Positions 41,195 to 51,105 of a stretch of DNA of 64,000 nucleotides are shown piece after piece (position 1 is the stretch's first letter; each line of letters opens with the position of its first letter). Location of the stretch: positions 124,001-188,000 of the forward strand of contig VXNY01000028.1 of NCBI GenBank assembly GCA_009840305.1, read 5' to 3'. This DNA is from Gammaproteobacteria bacterium (GTDB taxonomy: Bacteria > Pseudomonadota > Gammaproteobacteria > Pseudomonadales > Azotimanducaceae). The position numbers and the translations under genes were made by a program. The notes under the pieces were generated by a model that saw only the letters and a list, made by a program, of their open reading frames with translations, did no database searches and was not told the origin of the DNA.

Positions 41195-43681
41195 ATGAAC
41201 AAAGAATCTTTCTTTGATGCTGATATATGGCTCTTGATCAAAAGGGTTCTCGTGCAAACTTTAAAGGTGGGGACTTGGTGCTTAGCCGCGGGAATGTTTT
41301 CGCTCGTTTGGGTTGTCGCGAGTACGTTTCTCTACTTTGACCCCAAAAACCCCGATACTGAAAGTTATCGAAACTTTCAATATGAGCGTCCATTACGTGT
41401 GTTCTCGTCGGAAGGAGCGTTGCTTGCAGAGTACGGTGAACGGAGACTGATTCCAGTCGCAATTGACGACGTACCGCAACATTACTTGGATGCAGTAGTG
41501 TCAACTGAAGACAAGCGTTTTTATTCTCATCATGGTGTTGATTGGATTTCGTTTACCAATGACGCGCTCGACTTTCTGTTTTCAGATTCTGCAAGGCGTG
41601 GTGCCTCTACGATTACGATGCAGATTCCACGAAATGTGGCTGACTTATCGCGCGAGCAAACTATCGTTCGAAAAATTCGCGAAATGCTTCTCGCGCTCAA
41701 GATTGAACGTGAACTTTCCAAGGACGAAATTCTAGAGCTTTATATAAACGTAGTGCCGTTTGGGAAACACGCCTACGGAGTCCAAGCAGCGGCATACACT
41801 TACTACGGCAAACCGGTTCGTGAACTCTCTTTAGCACAACTTGCAATGCTGGCGGGTATTCCAAAACGACCGGAGGCAGGAAATCCAATAAACGGGCCGG
41901 AGTGGGCACTCGAACGACGAAATCTTGTGTTAAGACGAATGCTCACAGAGGAATTTATAACTCAGGAAGAATACGACATCGCGCAAGCACAACCAATTAC
42001 AGCAACAGTGCATCGCCGTCAGCTTGATGTACATGCTCCATATCCTGCGGAACTTGTAAGACAAGAGCTGTATCGCGAATTTGGAGATCAAATTTATTCC
42101 GGTTATTCTGCCTATACCACCATTGATGTCGATCACCAACGAGCTGCTCAAAGAGCTGTTCAGGATGAATTAGAAGAGTTTGATATCCAGTACGGTTATC
42201 GTGGTCCGACGCGTAAAGTGCAGGTCCCTACAGATAGAACCGAAGTCAAATCTGTGTTCCTTGCGGAAGTCGCTAAAGACCGGACGATCGGCACGATGAT
42301 ACCAGCTATTGTGACCTTGGTCGAGGAACGATCGATCGAGTTCATATTAAAAGATGCTAGTATGGGTACGGTCGGTTGGGATGGGCTTTCTTGGGCACGA
42401 CCAAAAGCTGGGAGTGGAGTAGGACGGAGACCGACGACAGCAACAGAGATTGTGAATGTTGGCGATGTCATAAGAGTCCAACGCAAGAACGGAGTTTGGC
42501 GTCTTGCACAATTACCTGAGGTTCAAGGGGCGATAGTCGCGATTGACCCACGCACAGGTCGAATTACCGCGATGGTTGGCGGGTATGACTTCGACATATC
42601 CGAATACAACCATGCCACTCAAGCACAACGTCAACCTGGTTCTGGTTTTAAACCCTTCGTGTATACAGCAGCACTTGCACACGGGGTAACTCCAGCTTCA
42701 ATTTTCTTGGATGGCCCCCTCGTGTATGACGACGAAGGCTTAGAAGAAGCTTATCGCCCACGAAACTTTACCGGGGACTATAACGGCCCAACCAGAGTAC
42801 GAGAAGCCTTGTACCGATCAATTAATTTAGTTTCCATCAGAGTGTTAGAACACACTGGTGCGGCTAAAACGAAGAATTTTCTTACACGTTTTGGCTTTAC
42901 AGAATCAGACTTACCTCAGAGTACGCAGTTAGCAATAGGTGGTGGAAGTATGACTATGTCTTCGCTGGATATGGCAACTGCCTATGCAGTCATCGCAAAC
43001 GGTGGCTATAGGATTGAGCCACACCTGGTCGATAAAGTGGTCAATCTACAAGATGAGATAGTCTACGCGCCCATCCATCCTGTCGTTTGCTCGAATTGTG
43101 GATACACGAACACCGATTGGAATGCAAATGTCTGGCGAGAGTCATCGGAGTTTGTCGTTGAGACTAAATCTATAGTCGCCGAAATACCACCGCAAGCTGA
43201 ACGAGTTCTAGACGAACGACTCGCGTTTATCGTGGACTCGTTGTTGCGTGATGTAGTACGCTTAGGTACCGGTCGGCGAGCTGCGGAAGTACAACGTTCT
43301 GATCTAGCTGGCAAAACCGGTACGACCGACGAAGCCGTCGACACTTGGTTCAATGGATATCAGCAAAACTTAGTTGCGACATCGTGGGTTGGTTACACCG
43401 ACCGACGCTCACTTGGCGAGTCAGAGTTTGGATCAACTCGACCATTGTCAATATGGATTGAATTTATGAAGGGCGCGTTAGAGGTTGTACCAGAGTACGT
43501 CCCGACACCTCCCGATGGAGTCGTGAGTATGTACATTGATCCCGAATCCGGAAAAGTGGCCACTCGAGACCAATCGGATGCTATCCTAGAGTACTTTCTC
43601 GCAGAAACCGCACCAAAGTTGAACCCCTTACAAGAAAAAGGGGAAGAAACCGAGATCGTCGAACCAGAGGATATCTTCTGA
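41195..43681 (+). CDS. mrcA: Penicillin-binding protein 1A (class A)
   Basis: Bifunctional peptidoglycan synthase in the inner membrane, 828 residues. One membrane helix (about 28-50), then a GT51 glycosyltransferase (AVVSTEDKRFYSHHGVDW with the catalytic Glu, GASTITMQIPRN, KIREMLLALKIERELSKDEI). After an inserted OB-like domain (about 320-440) comes the transpeptidase with SxxK (QPGSGFKPFVY), SxN (YRSINLVSIR) and KTG (LAGKTGTTDEAVDTWFNGY). A Cys pair CSNCGY (about 631-634) in the transpeptidase domain is unusual. The inserted domain points to PBP1A rather than 1B. Confidence 0.95.
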   Translation: MNKESFFDADIWLLIKRVLVQTLKVGTWCLAAGMFSLVWVVASTFLYFDPKNPDTESYRNFQYERPLRVFSSEGALLAEYGERRLIPVAIDDVPQHYLDAVVSTEDKRFYSHHGVDWISFTNDALDFLFSDSARRGASTITMQIPRNVADLSREQTIVRKIREMLLALKIERELSKDEILELYINVVPFGKHAYGVQAAAYTYYGKPVRELSLAQLAMLAGIPKRPEAGNPINGPEWALERRNLVLRRMLTEEFITQEEYDIAQAQPITATVHRRQLDVHAPYPAELVRQELYREFGDQIYSGYSAYTTIDVDHQRAAQRAVQDELEEFDIQYGYRGPTRKVQVPTDRTEVKSVFLAEVAKDRTIGTMIPAIVTLVEERSIEFILKDASMGTVGWDGLSWARPKAGSGVGRRPTTATEIVNVGDVIRVQRKNGVWRLAQLPEVQGAIVAIDPRTGRITAMVGGYDFDISEYNHATQAQRQPGSGFKPFVYTAALAHGVTPASIFLDGPLVYDDEGLEEAYRPRNFTGDYNGPTRVREALYRSINLVSIRVLEHTGAAKTKNFLTRFGFTESDLPQSTQLAIGGGSMTMSSLDMATAYAVIANGGYRIEPHLVDKVVNLQDEIVYAPIHPVVCSNCGYTNTDWNANVWRESSEFVVETKSIVAEIPPQAERVLDERLAFIVDSLLRDVVRLGTGRRAAEVQRSDLAGKTGTTDEAVDTWFNGYQQNLVATSWVGYTDRRSLGESEFGSTRPLSIWIEFMKGALEVVPEYVPTPPDGVVSMYIDPESGKVATRDQSDAILEYFLAETAPKLNPLQEKGEETEIVEPEDIF

Positions 43682-43703
43682 GATTCAACTCAAAAAAGGG
43701 TTT

Positions 43704-44423
43704 TTACGTCCTGCTAGGTATTTCCGATTGAATTGTTGCAGCTAGTCTTGCAAACGGCATAGTTTGCAACCACACGGTACCGCGCCCTGAAAGAGTTGCA
43801 AGGAACAATCCTTCTCCACCGAACATCATCGACTTCAAATTTCCAGCCGCCTCAACGTTGTAGTCGATTCCGGAATCCATAGCTACCACGCAACCAGTGT
43901 CAACGCGAAGTGTTTCTCCTTTCAGTTCTCGTTTCAAAAGTGATCCTCCCGCGTGAAGCATAACCATGCCATCACTATCTAACTTGGTCAGCACGAATCC
44001 TTCGCCACCCAAGAATCCAGCACTCAATCGGCTCGTAAACGCGATACTGATTTTGGTGCCGAGAGCAGCAGCGAGAAATGCACTTTTTTGGCAAAGTAGG
44101 GTATTCCCATAATTAGCTAAATCGACGGTAAGAATCTCGCCAAGATGGGGTCCTGCAAAGGCGACAGATTGCTTGCGGTGACCTTGGTTTGTGAAATGAG
44201 TTAGAAACAACGACTCGTTCGCCAGTTTCCGCTTTACCGCACCAAACAAAGAGGCTAATCCAGATGTCGTGCCATCCCCCATCTTTGCTTCAAAAGTAAT
44301 ATCAGGATCAATGTAGAGCATCGCGCCTGCTTCCGCGATGACGGTTTCTTGCGGGTCGAGATCGACAACCACATATTGATTGCCTCCCGAACCACGGATA
44401 TCACAGTCAATGACGTGCGCCAT
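43704..44423 (-). CDS. AIM24/TIGR00266 family protein
   Basis: A 239-residue protein with a double-stranded beta-helix look: VIAEAGAMLYIDPDITFEA, SLFLTHFTNQGH, LGGEGFVLTKLDSDGMVML, VDTGCVVAMDSGIDYNVE and MMFGGEGLFLATLSGRGTVW are typical of this widespread family of unknown function. It has no signal peptide. It sits alone, convergent with mrcA and 53 nt after the M48 gene. The distant mitochondrial homologue Aim24 affects inner-membrane organisation; that does not define the bacterial role. Confidence 0.88.
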   Translation of the reverse strand: MAHVIDCDIRGSGGNQYVVVDLDPQETVIAEAGAMLYIDPDITFEAKMGDGTTSGLASLFGAVKRKLANESLFLTHFTNQGHRKQSVAFAGPHLGEILTVDLANYGNTLLCQKSAFLAAALGTKISIAFTSRLSAGFLGGEGFVLTKLDSDGMVMLHAGGSLLKRELKGETLRVDTGCVVAMDSGIDYNVEAAGNLKSMMFGGEGLFLATLSGRGTVWLQTMPFARLAATIQSEIPSRT

Positions 44424-44476
44424 ATGCGTTCCTCATCGTTAGCTTCGAATTAAAGTGGTAGAGTACTACGACCCCA

Positions 44477-45880
44477 CTACTTGATTTTGATTACTTTAAC
44501 CTTGTCACCCGCTCGTGGTTCCCCGTACGGGTGATGACCATTGATTAGACGCAGAGTCTCTTCTGGGTAATCGACGGAGTGTAATGAACTTGGGTGCACC
44601 AAGCTTGCATAGGTGTCCCCCGGCTCGGCTTCCTGAATGTGTACCTTGAGAATCTCCTCATAGGTTAGATCTTGAGAGGTTAGACTTCGGATTCCAGATA
44701 CGACTTTTTCGATACTAGATTTAATGAAATCCGATGAACCTCTGGGGCCGTAGGTACCCGAAATCAAATAATGAACGTTTGCACGGGTATAGATTGCGAT
44801 GAACGATCCACTGTTGCTGGGCGCGGGAGCTTTGTATTCCAAAAGATAGTACTCGCAACAGTCAATAACGACGTCGTTCTCGGAAGCTATATCTTCGTCT
44901 TTGACGCCGAGGGAGTCCCGTACGAATTCAGAGGGTACCAAATTTTCCTGTTGAGTATATCGAGAGATTTTGATCTCTGCCTGCGAAGCTCCATTTGGAG
45001 CGTGTCCTACAACTTGGGTTTGGTTTCGCTGAACGCGCCAATTTTCAGGAAACTCAATCACAATTCGATAGGTCTTATCGTAATAAATGTTCTGTCGGGT
45101 GCCGAACGTTGTCGGCATTCCATAGTGTAAGCCATCAATCATTTCCCAAAAGTCTCCCACCGGCTGGACAGACTCTTCAGGTAATAATTCCAGGGCATAG
45201 CTCACAACTTCGTGAAGACGCTTGTCGTTCTTCGGATGAGTAGCAAACAAACCGTGATAACTCGGAGTTTGCTGTCGGACTTCCCGAGCGAATAATTCTT
45301 GGTCTTTCAGAACTGATATCGTTTCGATGACCGCCATAGGGTTATAGCCAGCTAAAGCTAAAAGTTCTGCGCCGAAGCGATCCGCCTCCAGTTCATCTTC
45401 TCTGCCATAACCTGAAATCCAAATCTGGCTCAAAGCGTCGGCAGCCTCCCACAGTTCTCCACGACCAGTTAGGATGTAAGCCGCAAAACCCGCGCCTCCG
45501 CTCAGTAAGGATGCCGCACGGCGTTTTGCATGGTGGCGCAGAGCGATGTGTCCAATTTCGTGGCCGATCACCGCTGCTAATTGGTCTTCGGATGACAAGT
45601 ATGTGAGCAAGCCGCGGTGGACATAGATGTAGCCATCACCTGTGGCAAATGCATTAATGGTAGGTACGTCTAAAACAAAGAAGTGGTAGGTCCGATCTTT
45701 GTCTTTCGAGTGTTTTAATAAACGTTGGCCGATGGCGTCGACATACTCTTGCCATCTCTCGTCGTCATAGAACTCACCAGTATCCTTAAATTCGTTATAC
45801 AGTTCCGCACCGTGCCCACCTAGCAAGGAACCGGATGTCGTCAGAGAGAGCAGGATTAAACTAACCTTAAAGAATTTCAT
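44477..45880 (-). CDS. Exported M48-family metalloprotease with C-terminal LysM-like domain
   Basis: A 467-residue protein from ATG 45880, chosen for the excellent GAGGGAG 2 nt upstream; the open frame begins 20 codons earlier. The signal peptide is MKFFKVSLILLSLTTSGSLL. The zinc site is AVIGHEIGHIALRHHAKRR with the third ligand in DELEADRFGAELLALAGYNP, placing it in family M48 (BepA/LoiP-like periplasmic quality-control proteases). After a middle region of unclear fold, the C-terminus (about 415-467; EAEPGDTYASLVH, AGDKVKVIKIK) looks like a LysM domain that would bind glycan. A probable role is clearance of misassembled outer-membrane proteins; this is inference from the family. Confidence 0.88.
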   Translation of the reverse strand: MKFFKVSLILLSLTTSGSLLGGHGAELYNEFKDTGEFYDDERWQEYVDAIGQRLLKHSKDKDRTYHFFVLDVPTINAFATGDGYIYVHRGLLTYLSSEDQLAAVIGHEIGHIALRHHAKRRAASLLSGGAGFAAYILTGRGELWEAADALSQIWISGYGREDELEADRFGAELLALAGYNPMAVIETISVLKDQELFAREVRQQTPSYHGLFATHPKNDKRLHEVVSYALELLPEESVQPVGDFWEMIDGLHYGMPTTFGTRQNIYYDKTYRIVIEFPENWRVQRNQTQVVGHAPNGASQAEIKISRYTQQENLVPSEFVRDSLGVKDEDIASENDVVIDCCEYYLLEYKAPAPSNSGSFIAIYTRANVHYLISGTYGPRGSSDFIKSSIEKVVSGIRSLTSQDLTYEEILKVHIQEAEPGDTYASLVHPSSLHSVDYPEETLRLINGHHPYGEPRAGDKVKVIKIK

Positions 45881-45998
45881 AACTCCCTCTCGATTTAACA
45901 ATGAATAAGGTACTAAAAAAATCTCGGACGCGCTCCTCAATATGAAACTAGAAACAGATCTTCAATGAACCACAACATAGAGCATTACCCTACCCAGT

Positions 45999-46223
45999 TT
46001 ATGAGCTTTGTGTTCCCGTGGTTCGGCGTCCGAAACGACTCTTGAATCGTTCTACTCGTCCAGCAGAGTCCACGATCTTTTGTTTCCCAGTATAGAACGG
46101 ATGACACCTCGAACAGACATCAAGATGTATATCACGACAAAGTGTAGATCGTGTTGTAAACGTGTTTCCACAACCGCAGGTTGCAGTAATCTCTTCGTAC
46201 TTCGGATGTATATCAGATTTCAT
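45999..46223 (-). CDS. rpmE: 50S ribosomal protein L31, zinc-binding form
   Basis: A 74-residue L31 of the cysteine-containing type: [20 protein letters not shown] followed by [26 protein letters not shown]. The four Cys (CGC and CSRC) bind zinc; this form is replaced by a Cys-free paralogue under zinc starvation in many bacteria. It is divergent from priA, the normal gammaproteobacterial arrangement. Confidence 0.97.
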   Translation of the reverse strand: MKSDIHPKYEEITATCGCGNTFTTRSTLCRDIHLDVCSRCHPFYTGKQKIVDSAGRVERFKSRFGRRTTGTQSS

Positions 46224-46355
46224 GATTATGTAGTGTAAGATTAGCTTAAACCAACAATTTTATGTAAAAAAACTATGCGAGTTTTTAGGAGTGATCGCGC
46301 GCTGTCGTGAAAGTAGACCACAAAATCTATGAATAGTTCAATAACTGTTTATATG

Positions 46356-46361
46356 TATAAT
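46356..46361 (+). promoter_or_regulatory. Candidate -10 element for priA
   Basis: A perfect TATAAT, 58 nt before the priA ATG, inside an AT-rich stretch. A matching -35 is weak, so this is a modest prediction. Confidence 0.35.
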
Positions 46362-46419
46362 ATATTTTTGTAGTTTTTTCACCAAACTATCAGTTGTTCG
46401 TCATTTACAAAAGCAGATT

Positions 46420-48570
46420 ATGGCTCAGATCGTAAAGGTCCTTATACCGCGACCTGTGTGGCAGGCCTACGATTACCTACTACCCGATACTGTATCGAAT
46501 GTTGTCGTTGGTGCTCGCGTGCGTGTGCCATTTGGACCAACGACAGTTGTTGGTATCGTGGTTGAGCTCCCAGCGAGCTCGGAGCATGTCGATCAATTAC
46601 GATCGGTGGACAAGGTATTTGATCAGCGAAGTATTCTTACGGCAGACATACTCAGACTCGCTAACTGGTTGGCTTCCTACTATCACTGTCCGATCGGTAC
46701 AGTGATCGAGACCATGCTACCCACCGACGTCTTACGTGGTCGTCCAATGATTGTGGATCCTGACTTTGAGTGGATGATTGTTGCACAAGACCATGCGGTG
46801 GAATTCAAGCATGCTAAAAGACAGAAAGAAGTATGGGAACTTCTCACCAAACGTGGTACGATTCCAGATGCGGAGATGCGCAAAGTAGGAGTTATCAGAA
46901 GCGTCCTAAACTCCATGGAAACTAAAGGTTTGATTCGCCGAGTGCCTTTGCTTCCGAAGTACCAGTTTAAAACAAGAGGCATCAAACCAACCCAAGAGCA
47001 AGATATTGCTATCAATAGTATTCTTGCTGCATTAGAGAGTTTCGGAGTTCACGTTTTAGACGGCGTTACCGGTAGTGGAAAGACCGAAGTCTACATCCGC
47101 GTGATAAAAGAAGTACTAGAGCAAGGTAAACAGGTCTTAGTATTAGTACCGGAAATAGCACTCACGCCGCAGACTGCAAATCACTTTCGCGACAGATTTG
47201 GTGATGTAGCAGTACTTCATTCCATGCGCACAAATCTTCAAAGATTTGAAATTTGGTGTAAGGTAGCTAGTGGTGAACAACGATTGGTTTTGGGAACTCG
47301 TTCAGCAATCTTCACGCCATTCAAAGATCTAGGGTTAATCGTCGTCGATGAAGAACATGACACTTCTTATAAACAAGCAGATTCATTGCGATATTCGGCG
47401 CGAGACGCCGCTATCGTTCGCGCTCGTGATCTCAATGTCCCAGTCATTCTTGGGAGTGCAACACTTTCGTTAGAAACGATCGAAAACATCAATCGGACAA
47501 AGTATAACAGCTACCGACTATCTGCTCGCCCGGGCGTCGCAAAACTTCCGAAGTTTCAACTGCTGGATATTCGAGGACAGACGCTTCAGGGCGGCATGTG
47601 CCACTCCTTGATCGAGATTATGCGCTACCATCTAGATAGGAAAGGACAGGTGTTGGTGCTGATCAATCGTCGGGGATTTGCCCTGTCGTTGATTTGCCAC
47701 GACTGTGGGCGTCGAGCAACGTGTCAAGACTGCGATGTAAGCTTAACGTTGCATGAGTATCCGCGCCGCGAACTACGATGCCACTATTGTGACCGCCGCT
47801 ATGAACTACCGGAGTCTTGCCCTGATTGCTCGAGCAACAGACTAGTATCGATCGGCGCGGCAACACAAAGAGTTGTTGAGACGTTAAGCGATGCGTTCCC
47901 TGACGTACCGGTTCGTCGTATTGATAGGGATGCCGTAAACACGAACCGTAAGCTGGAACAGACTATTGAAGCTATGCAACGTCCGAGTCGGTGCATTTTG
48001 GTGGGTACGCAGATGCTAGCAAAGGGCCATCACTTGCCCAACGTGACGCTAGTCGCAGTACTTCGAGCTGACGCTGGATTCTTTAGCGCTGACTTTCGCG
48101 CTGCTGAAAGAACAGCTCAATTAATCGTCCAAGTAGCAGGTCGAGCGGGTCGCGCTGAACGGGAAGGGGAAGTATGGATTCAAACACATGATCCAGAGCA
48201 TCCACACTTGGAATCTCTCGCAAAATCGGGCTACGCAGGATTCGTAAAGACTGAGTTGATTTCACGGAAGGGCGCGAACCTACCACCCTATTCACACTTG
48301 GCGTTGTTGCGAGCGGAAGGGACCAATTCAGAAGCTGTCAGCGCGTTCTTGGAACAACTGCTGACTGAGATTCAGTTCACCAGTACCGAGAAGCTAGGAC
48401 CGATACCCGCCTCGATACCTCGGTTGAATAACCGATGGAGATGTCAAGCTGCGTTAGTTGATTCCAATCGAAAGAGACTACACGAATCTCTTTCAAAGAT
48501 CGCAAGATCGCCGATGCAAAGATCAAAGATTCGTTGGTCGATCGACGTCGATCCATTGGACATGTCCTAG
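46420..48570 (+). CDS. priA: Primosomal replication protein PriA
   Basis: 3'-5' helicase that restarts stalled replication forks; 716 residues. An N-terminal DNA-binding domain (to about 200) is followed by Walker A GVTGSGKTEVYI, DEEH (LIVVDEEHDTSYKQ), the zinc region with cysteine pairs (CHDCGRRATCQDC, CHYCDRRYELPESCPDC) and helicase motifs VLGTRSAIFTPF, GTQMLAKGHH and VQVAGRAGRAEREG. All key residues are present. Confidence 0.97.
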   Translation: MAQIVKVLIPRPVWQAYDYLLPDTVSNVVVGARVRVPFGPTTVVGIVVELPASSEHVDQLRSVDKVFDQRSILTADILRLANWLASYYHCPIGTVIETMLPTDVLRGRPMIVDPDFEWMIVAQDHAVEFKHAKRQKEVWELLTKRGTIPDAEMRKVGVIRSVLNSMETKGLIRRVPLLPKYQFKTRGIKPTQEQDIAINSILAALESFGVHVLDGVTGSGKTEVYIRVIKEVLEQGKQVLVLVPEIALTPQTANHFRDRFGDVAVLHSMRTNLQRFEIWCKVASGEQRLVLGTRSAIFTPFKDLGLIVVDEEHDTSYKQADSLRYSARDAAIVRARDLNVPVILGSATLSLETIENINRTKYNSYRLSARPGVAKLPKFQLLDIRGQTLQGGMCHSLIEIMRYHLDRKGQVLVLINRRGFALSLICHDCGRRATCQDCDVSLTLHEYPRRELRCHYCDRRYELPESCPDCSSNRLVSIGAATQRVVETLSDAFPDVPVRRIDRDAVNTNRKLEQTIEAMQRPSRCILVGTQMLAKGHHLPNVTLVAVLRADAGFFSADFRAAERTAQLIVQVAGRAGRAEREGEVWIQTHDPEHPHLESLAKSGYAGFVKTELISRKGANLPPYSHLALLRAEGTNSEAVSAFLEQLLTEIQFTSTEKLGPIPASIPRLNNRWRCQAALVDSNRKRLHESLSKIARSPMQRSKIRWSIDVDPLDMS

Positions 48571-48833
48571 CAGAAATTTATTGTGTCAGCGATCGTCTTA
48601 AGGGTACGTCCCAAACGGTCTTCCCTGAGGAGAATCTGCACCTCCCAAGTCCACACGTGAATGGCGGACATTCTTCGGTGTCGAAACGGATGTAGCGATC
48701 GCCCCCAATCCGGAATCGAATCCACAAAGATAAGTTGATGTTGCCTGAACTACCCTATAGACGTTCAATATTTCGAGAGACTAGATTAGGCAAAACTCTG
48801 TTGTAAATTCACTAATCTTAATACAACATTTAC

Positions 48834-49652
48834 TTAAGGTTCGACATCGTTTTGTTCGATTTGAAATAGAAGAGCGAAATAACCTAGCGTTGCGTCACTG
48901 GGAAATTTAGCTATCGCCATTGCTGTTAATTCACTCGCTTCCGTTATTTTTTCAGCTTCCATTAAACGACCGATTGCAATACCGTATATTTCCGGCAATC
49001 CCCAGGTCGGCGTCATCGCATCACCCTTAGTCTCGTAATTTGACGACAGCACTGTATTGATATTGGCTTGAACATCTATGTCGATGGAAAATCCTGTCAC
49101 GGGCGAAACACCAATGAAGATCTGGGCAAACAAGACTCGCAGATTTGTGGGGTCTGCTTCAATCGCGCGATCCAAGGCGTCTTGCATTTTCGAGAAGAGT
49201 TCAAACGTCCGTGTCTTATCGTAATCGATTTTTGCCCGGTATAGCAAGGCTAGCAGAGAGTTCGTTTCCGCGATCGCGTAGTCAGTTTGCTCTAGTAGTT
49301 CAATCGATTCGTCGATCAAGCGATGCACTTGGTCATCAGCACCGATCTCTTGTTCCAAAAAAATTAGGTTGGTATTTAATACCGCAGTCCAATATTCTCG
49401 ACTTAAAGCTCTTTCATCGTCTTCACCGGTGTGAATTTTTACGAGCTGTGACTTAAAACGGTATAGCTCGCTTGGACTTTCATCGCGTACAGCTTGATTG
49501 GTCAGTTCAATTATTCGGGCTTCAAGCTCATCCCAATCGAAGACCCAAGCGGTGTCAGTTTCATCAGTTGGATCAAGTTGATAGGATTGACAGCCAGTAA
49601 ACAGAAGCAGAATACAAGACAAAAAAAGAGACAAACGGAAAGTGTTTATCAT
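48834..49652 (-). CDS. Predicted lipoprotein with TPR-like helices, unknown
   Basis: ATG 49652 gives MINTFRLSLFLSCILLLFTG followed by Cys21, a lipoprotein signal with lipobox LFTGC. The open frame extends 20 codons further up, but those residues do not fit a signal. The mature part of about 250 residues is mainly helical and TPR-like (YAIAETNSLLALLYRAKIDY, LDRAIEADPTNLRVLFAQIF, ELTAMAIAKFPSDATLGYFA). I do not recognise the family. It is flanked by non-coding gaps of about 260-320 nt. Membrane anchoring is probable; the function is unknown. Confidence 0.75.
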   Translation of the reverse strand: MINTFRLSLFLSCILLLFTGCQSYQLDPTDETDTAWVFDWDELEARIIELTNQAVRDESPSELYRFKSQLVKIHTGEDDERALSREYWTAVLNTNLIFLEQEIGADDQVHRLIDESIELLEQTDYAIAETNSLLALLYRAKIDYDKTRTFELFSKMQDALDRAIEADPTNLRVLFAQIFIGVSPVTGFSIDIDVQANINTVLSSNYETKGDAMTPTWGLPEIYGIAIGRLMEAEKITEASELTAMAIAKFPSDATLGYFALLFQIEQNDVEP

Positions 49653-49976
49653 GATCGTGCTCTGTACATCGTCAATCCATCGAACCATCGATCTTCTCTC
49701 TAGATTGTACATTTGTATTGATTCTGTTCAAGTACCTGTCGTACCAGACAACTTCGATGTGTTGGTGATCGCGTGGATCAACCTATCTTCGTTTTTGAAG
49801 TGATCGAATTTAGTTCTTTGTAGATTAGACCGATTGCACTTGTGATTGTTTCAAGCGTTCCAAACAGCTGATTCCCAATTGAGCTCGTATGAGGCTCGAA
49901 TTCATGTGTTGCAGACTAAGCAAGTCGTAGAATGTGCTAACTCCTTTACTCACAGTTCACAAATAGTAGAGTACAA

Positions 49977-50948
49977 ATGAAAGAACCACTTCGCATAACG
50001 GTGACAGGCGCAGCCGGACAAATCGGTTACGCTATGCTGTTTCGTATTGCATCTGGTGAGATGCTTGGCGTCGATCAACCGGTGACATTGCAACTTCTTG
50101 AAATACCCCAAGCCATGAACGCTCTCGACGGCGTAGTGATGGAATTGCAAGATTGTGCATTTCCGTTGCTACAACGAGTTGTCTCTACATCTCGACCCGA
50201 GGAGGCATTTTCAGGTGCAGATTTTGTACTGTTGGTGGGTGCTCGTCCTCGCGGGCCTGGTATGGAACGCAAAGATTTATTGGAAGCAAATGGTGCGATC
50301 TTTACGGGTCAAGGGAAGGCGATTAATGATCACGCGTCAAAGAATGTCAGAGTGCTCGTCGTAGGGAATCCTGCAAATACCAATTGTTTAATCACCCTAC
50401 AGAATGCCAGAGATTTGCAACCAGAACAATTTAGTTCGATGACGATACTCGATCACAATCGCGCTGTGGCGCAGTTGGCGGGAAAAACAGGTGTCCACGT
50501 AGACGCGGTCCATGACCTTGCAGTTTGGGGAAACCATTCGTCCACCATGTTTCCGGAGCTTCTTTCTGCGAAGGTTGGGAGTACTCCGGCATTGGAACTA
50601 GTTGACTTTGAATGGTATCGCGACAAATTCATTCCTGCGGTTCAACAACGAGGTGCGGAAATTATTCGAGCGCGAGGTAGTTCGAGTGCGGCGTCAGCTG
50701 CTAACGCGGCTATTCAACACATGCGACTCTGGAGCTTGGGTACGACCACCGTTACTAGCATGGGTACTGTTAGTTGTGGGGAATATGACATTACCGAGGG
50801 TATTGTGTACTCATTCCCAGTTACGTGTAGAGCAGGGAAAATTGATATTGATACGTCCCGTAAATTAGACGATTTTTGCGTCGAACGTTTGCGGCTAACC
50901 GAAAAAGAACTATTGGAAGAGCGTGATGCCATCAAACATTTACTGTAA
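49977..50948 (+). CDS. mdh: Malate dehydrogenase
   Basis: NAD-dependent malate dehydrogenase of the cytosolic-like (type 2) group, 323 residues. The nucleotide-binding [51 protein letters not shown] and the catalytic [12 protein letters not shown] (active-site His) are diagnostic. It converts malate to oxaloacetate in the TCA cycle. It appears to be a single-gene unit, followed by a small palindrome. Confidence 0.97.
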   Translation: MKEPLRITVTGAAGQIGYAMLFRIASGEMLGVDQPVTLQLLEIPQAMNALDGVVMELQDCAFPLLQRVVSTSRPEEAFSGADFVLLVGARPRGPGMERKDLLEANGAIFTGQGKAINDHASKNVRVLVVGNPANTNCLITLQNARDLQPEQFSSMTILDHNRAVAQLAGKTGVHVDAVHDLAVWGNHSSTMFPELLSAKVGSTPALELVDFEWYRDKFIPAVQQRGAEIIRARGSSSAASAANAAIQHMRLWSLGTTTVTSMGTVSCGEYDITEGIVYSFPVTCRAGKIDIDTSRKLDDFCVERLRLTEKELLEERDAIKHLL

Positions 50949-50962
50949 GAATGAGCTCATTC
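50949..50962 (+). terminator. Palindrome after mdh, possible weak terminator
   Basis: GAATGAGCTCATTC directly follows the mdh stop codon. As a hairpin it has a 5-bp stem and 4-nt loop, followed at 8 nt by TTTTTAT. It could equally be a symmetric protein-binding site. Confidence 0.4.
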
Positions 50963-51105
50963 GGCAGTATTTTTATACGACAAACCGTTTTCTTGGATAA
51001 AATTCCAGTTTAACGACGTAGGACATCCAACGCATCAACCCTTGTTGAGGGTCTGATGTACGATGTCAACGGTCATGGATTGACGACTCGACTCACGGAG
51101 GAGAT

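Noticed and set aside
45920-45960. Possible terminator of rpmE with a run of seven T on the minus strand near 45920
   Set aside because: The only stem before the T-run is three base pairs.
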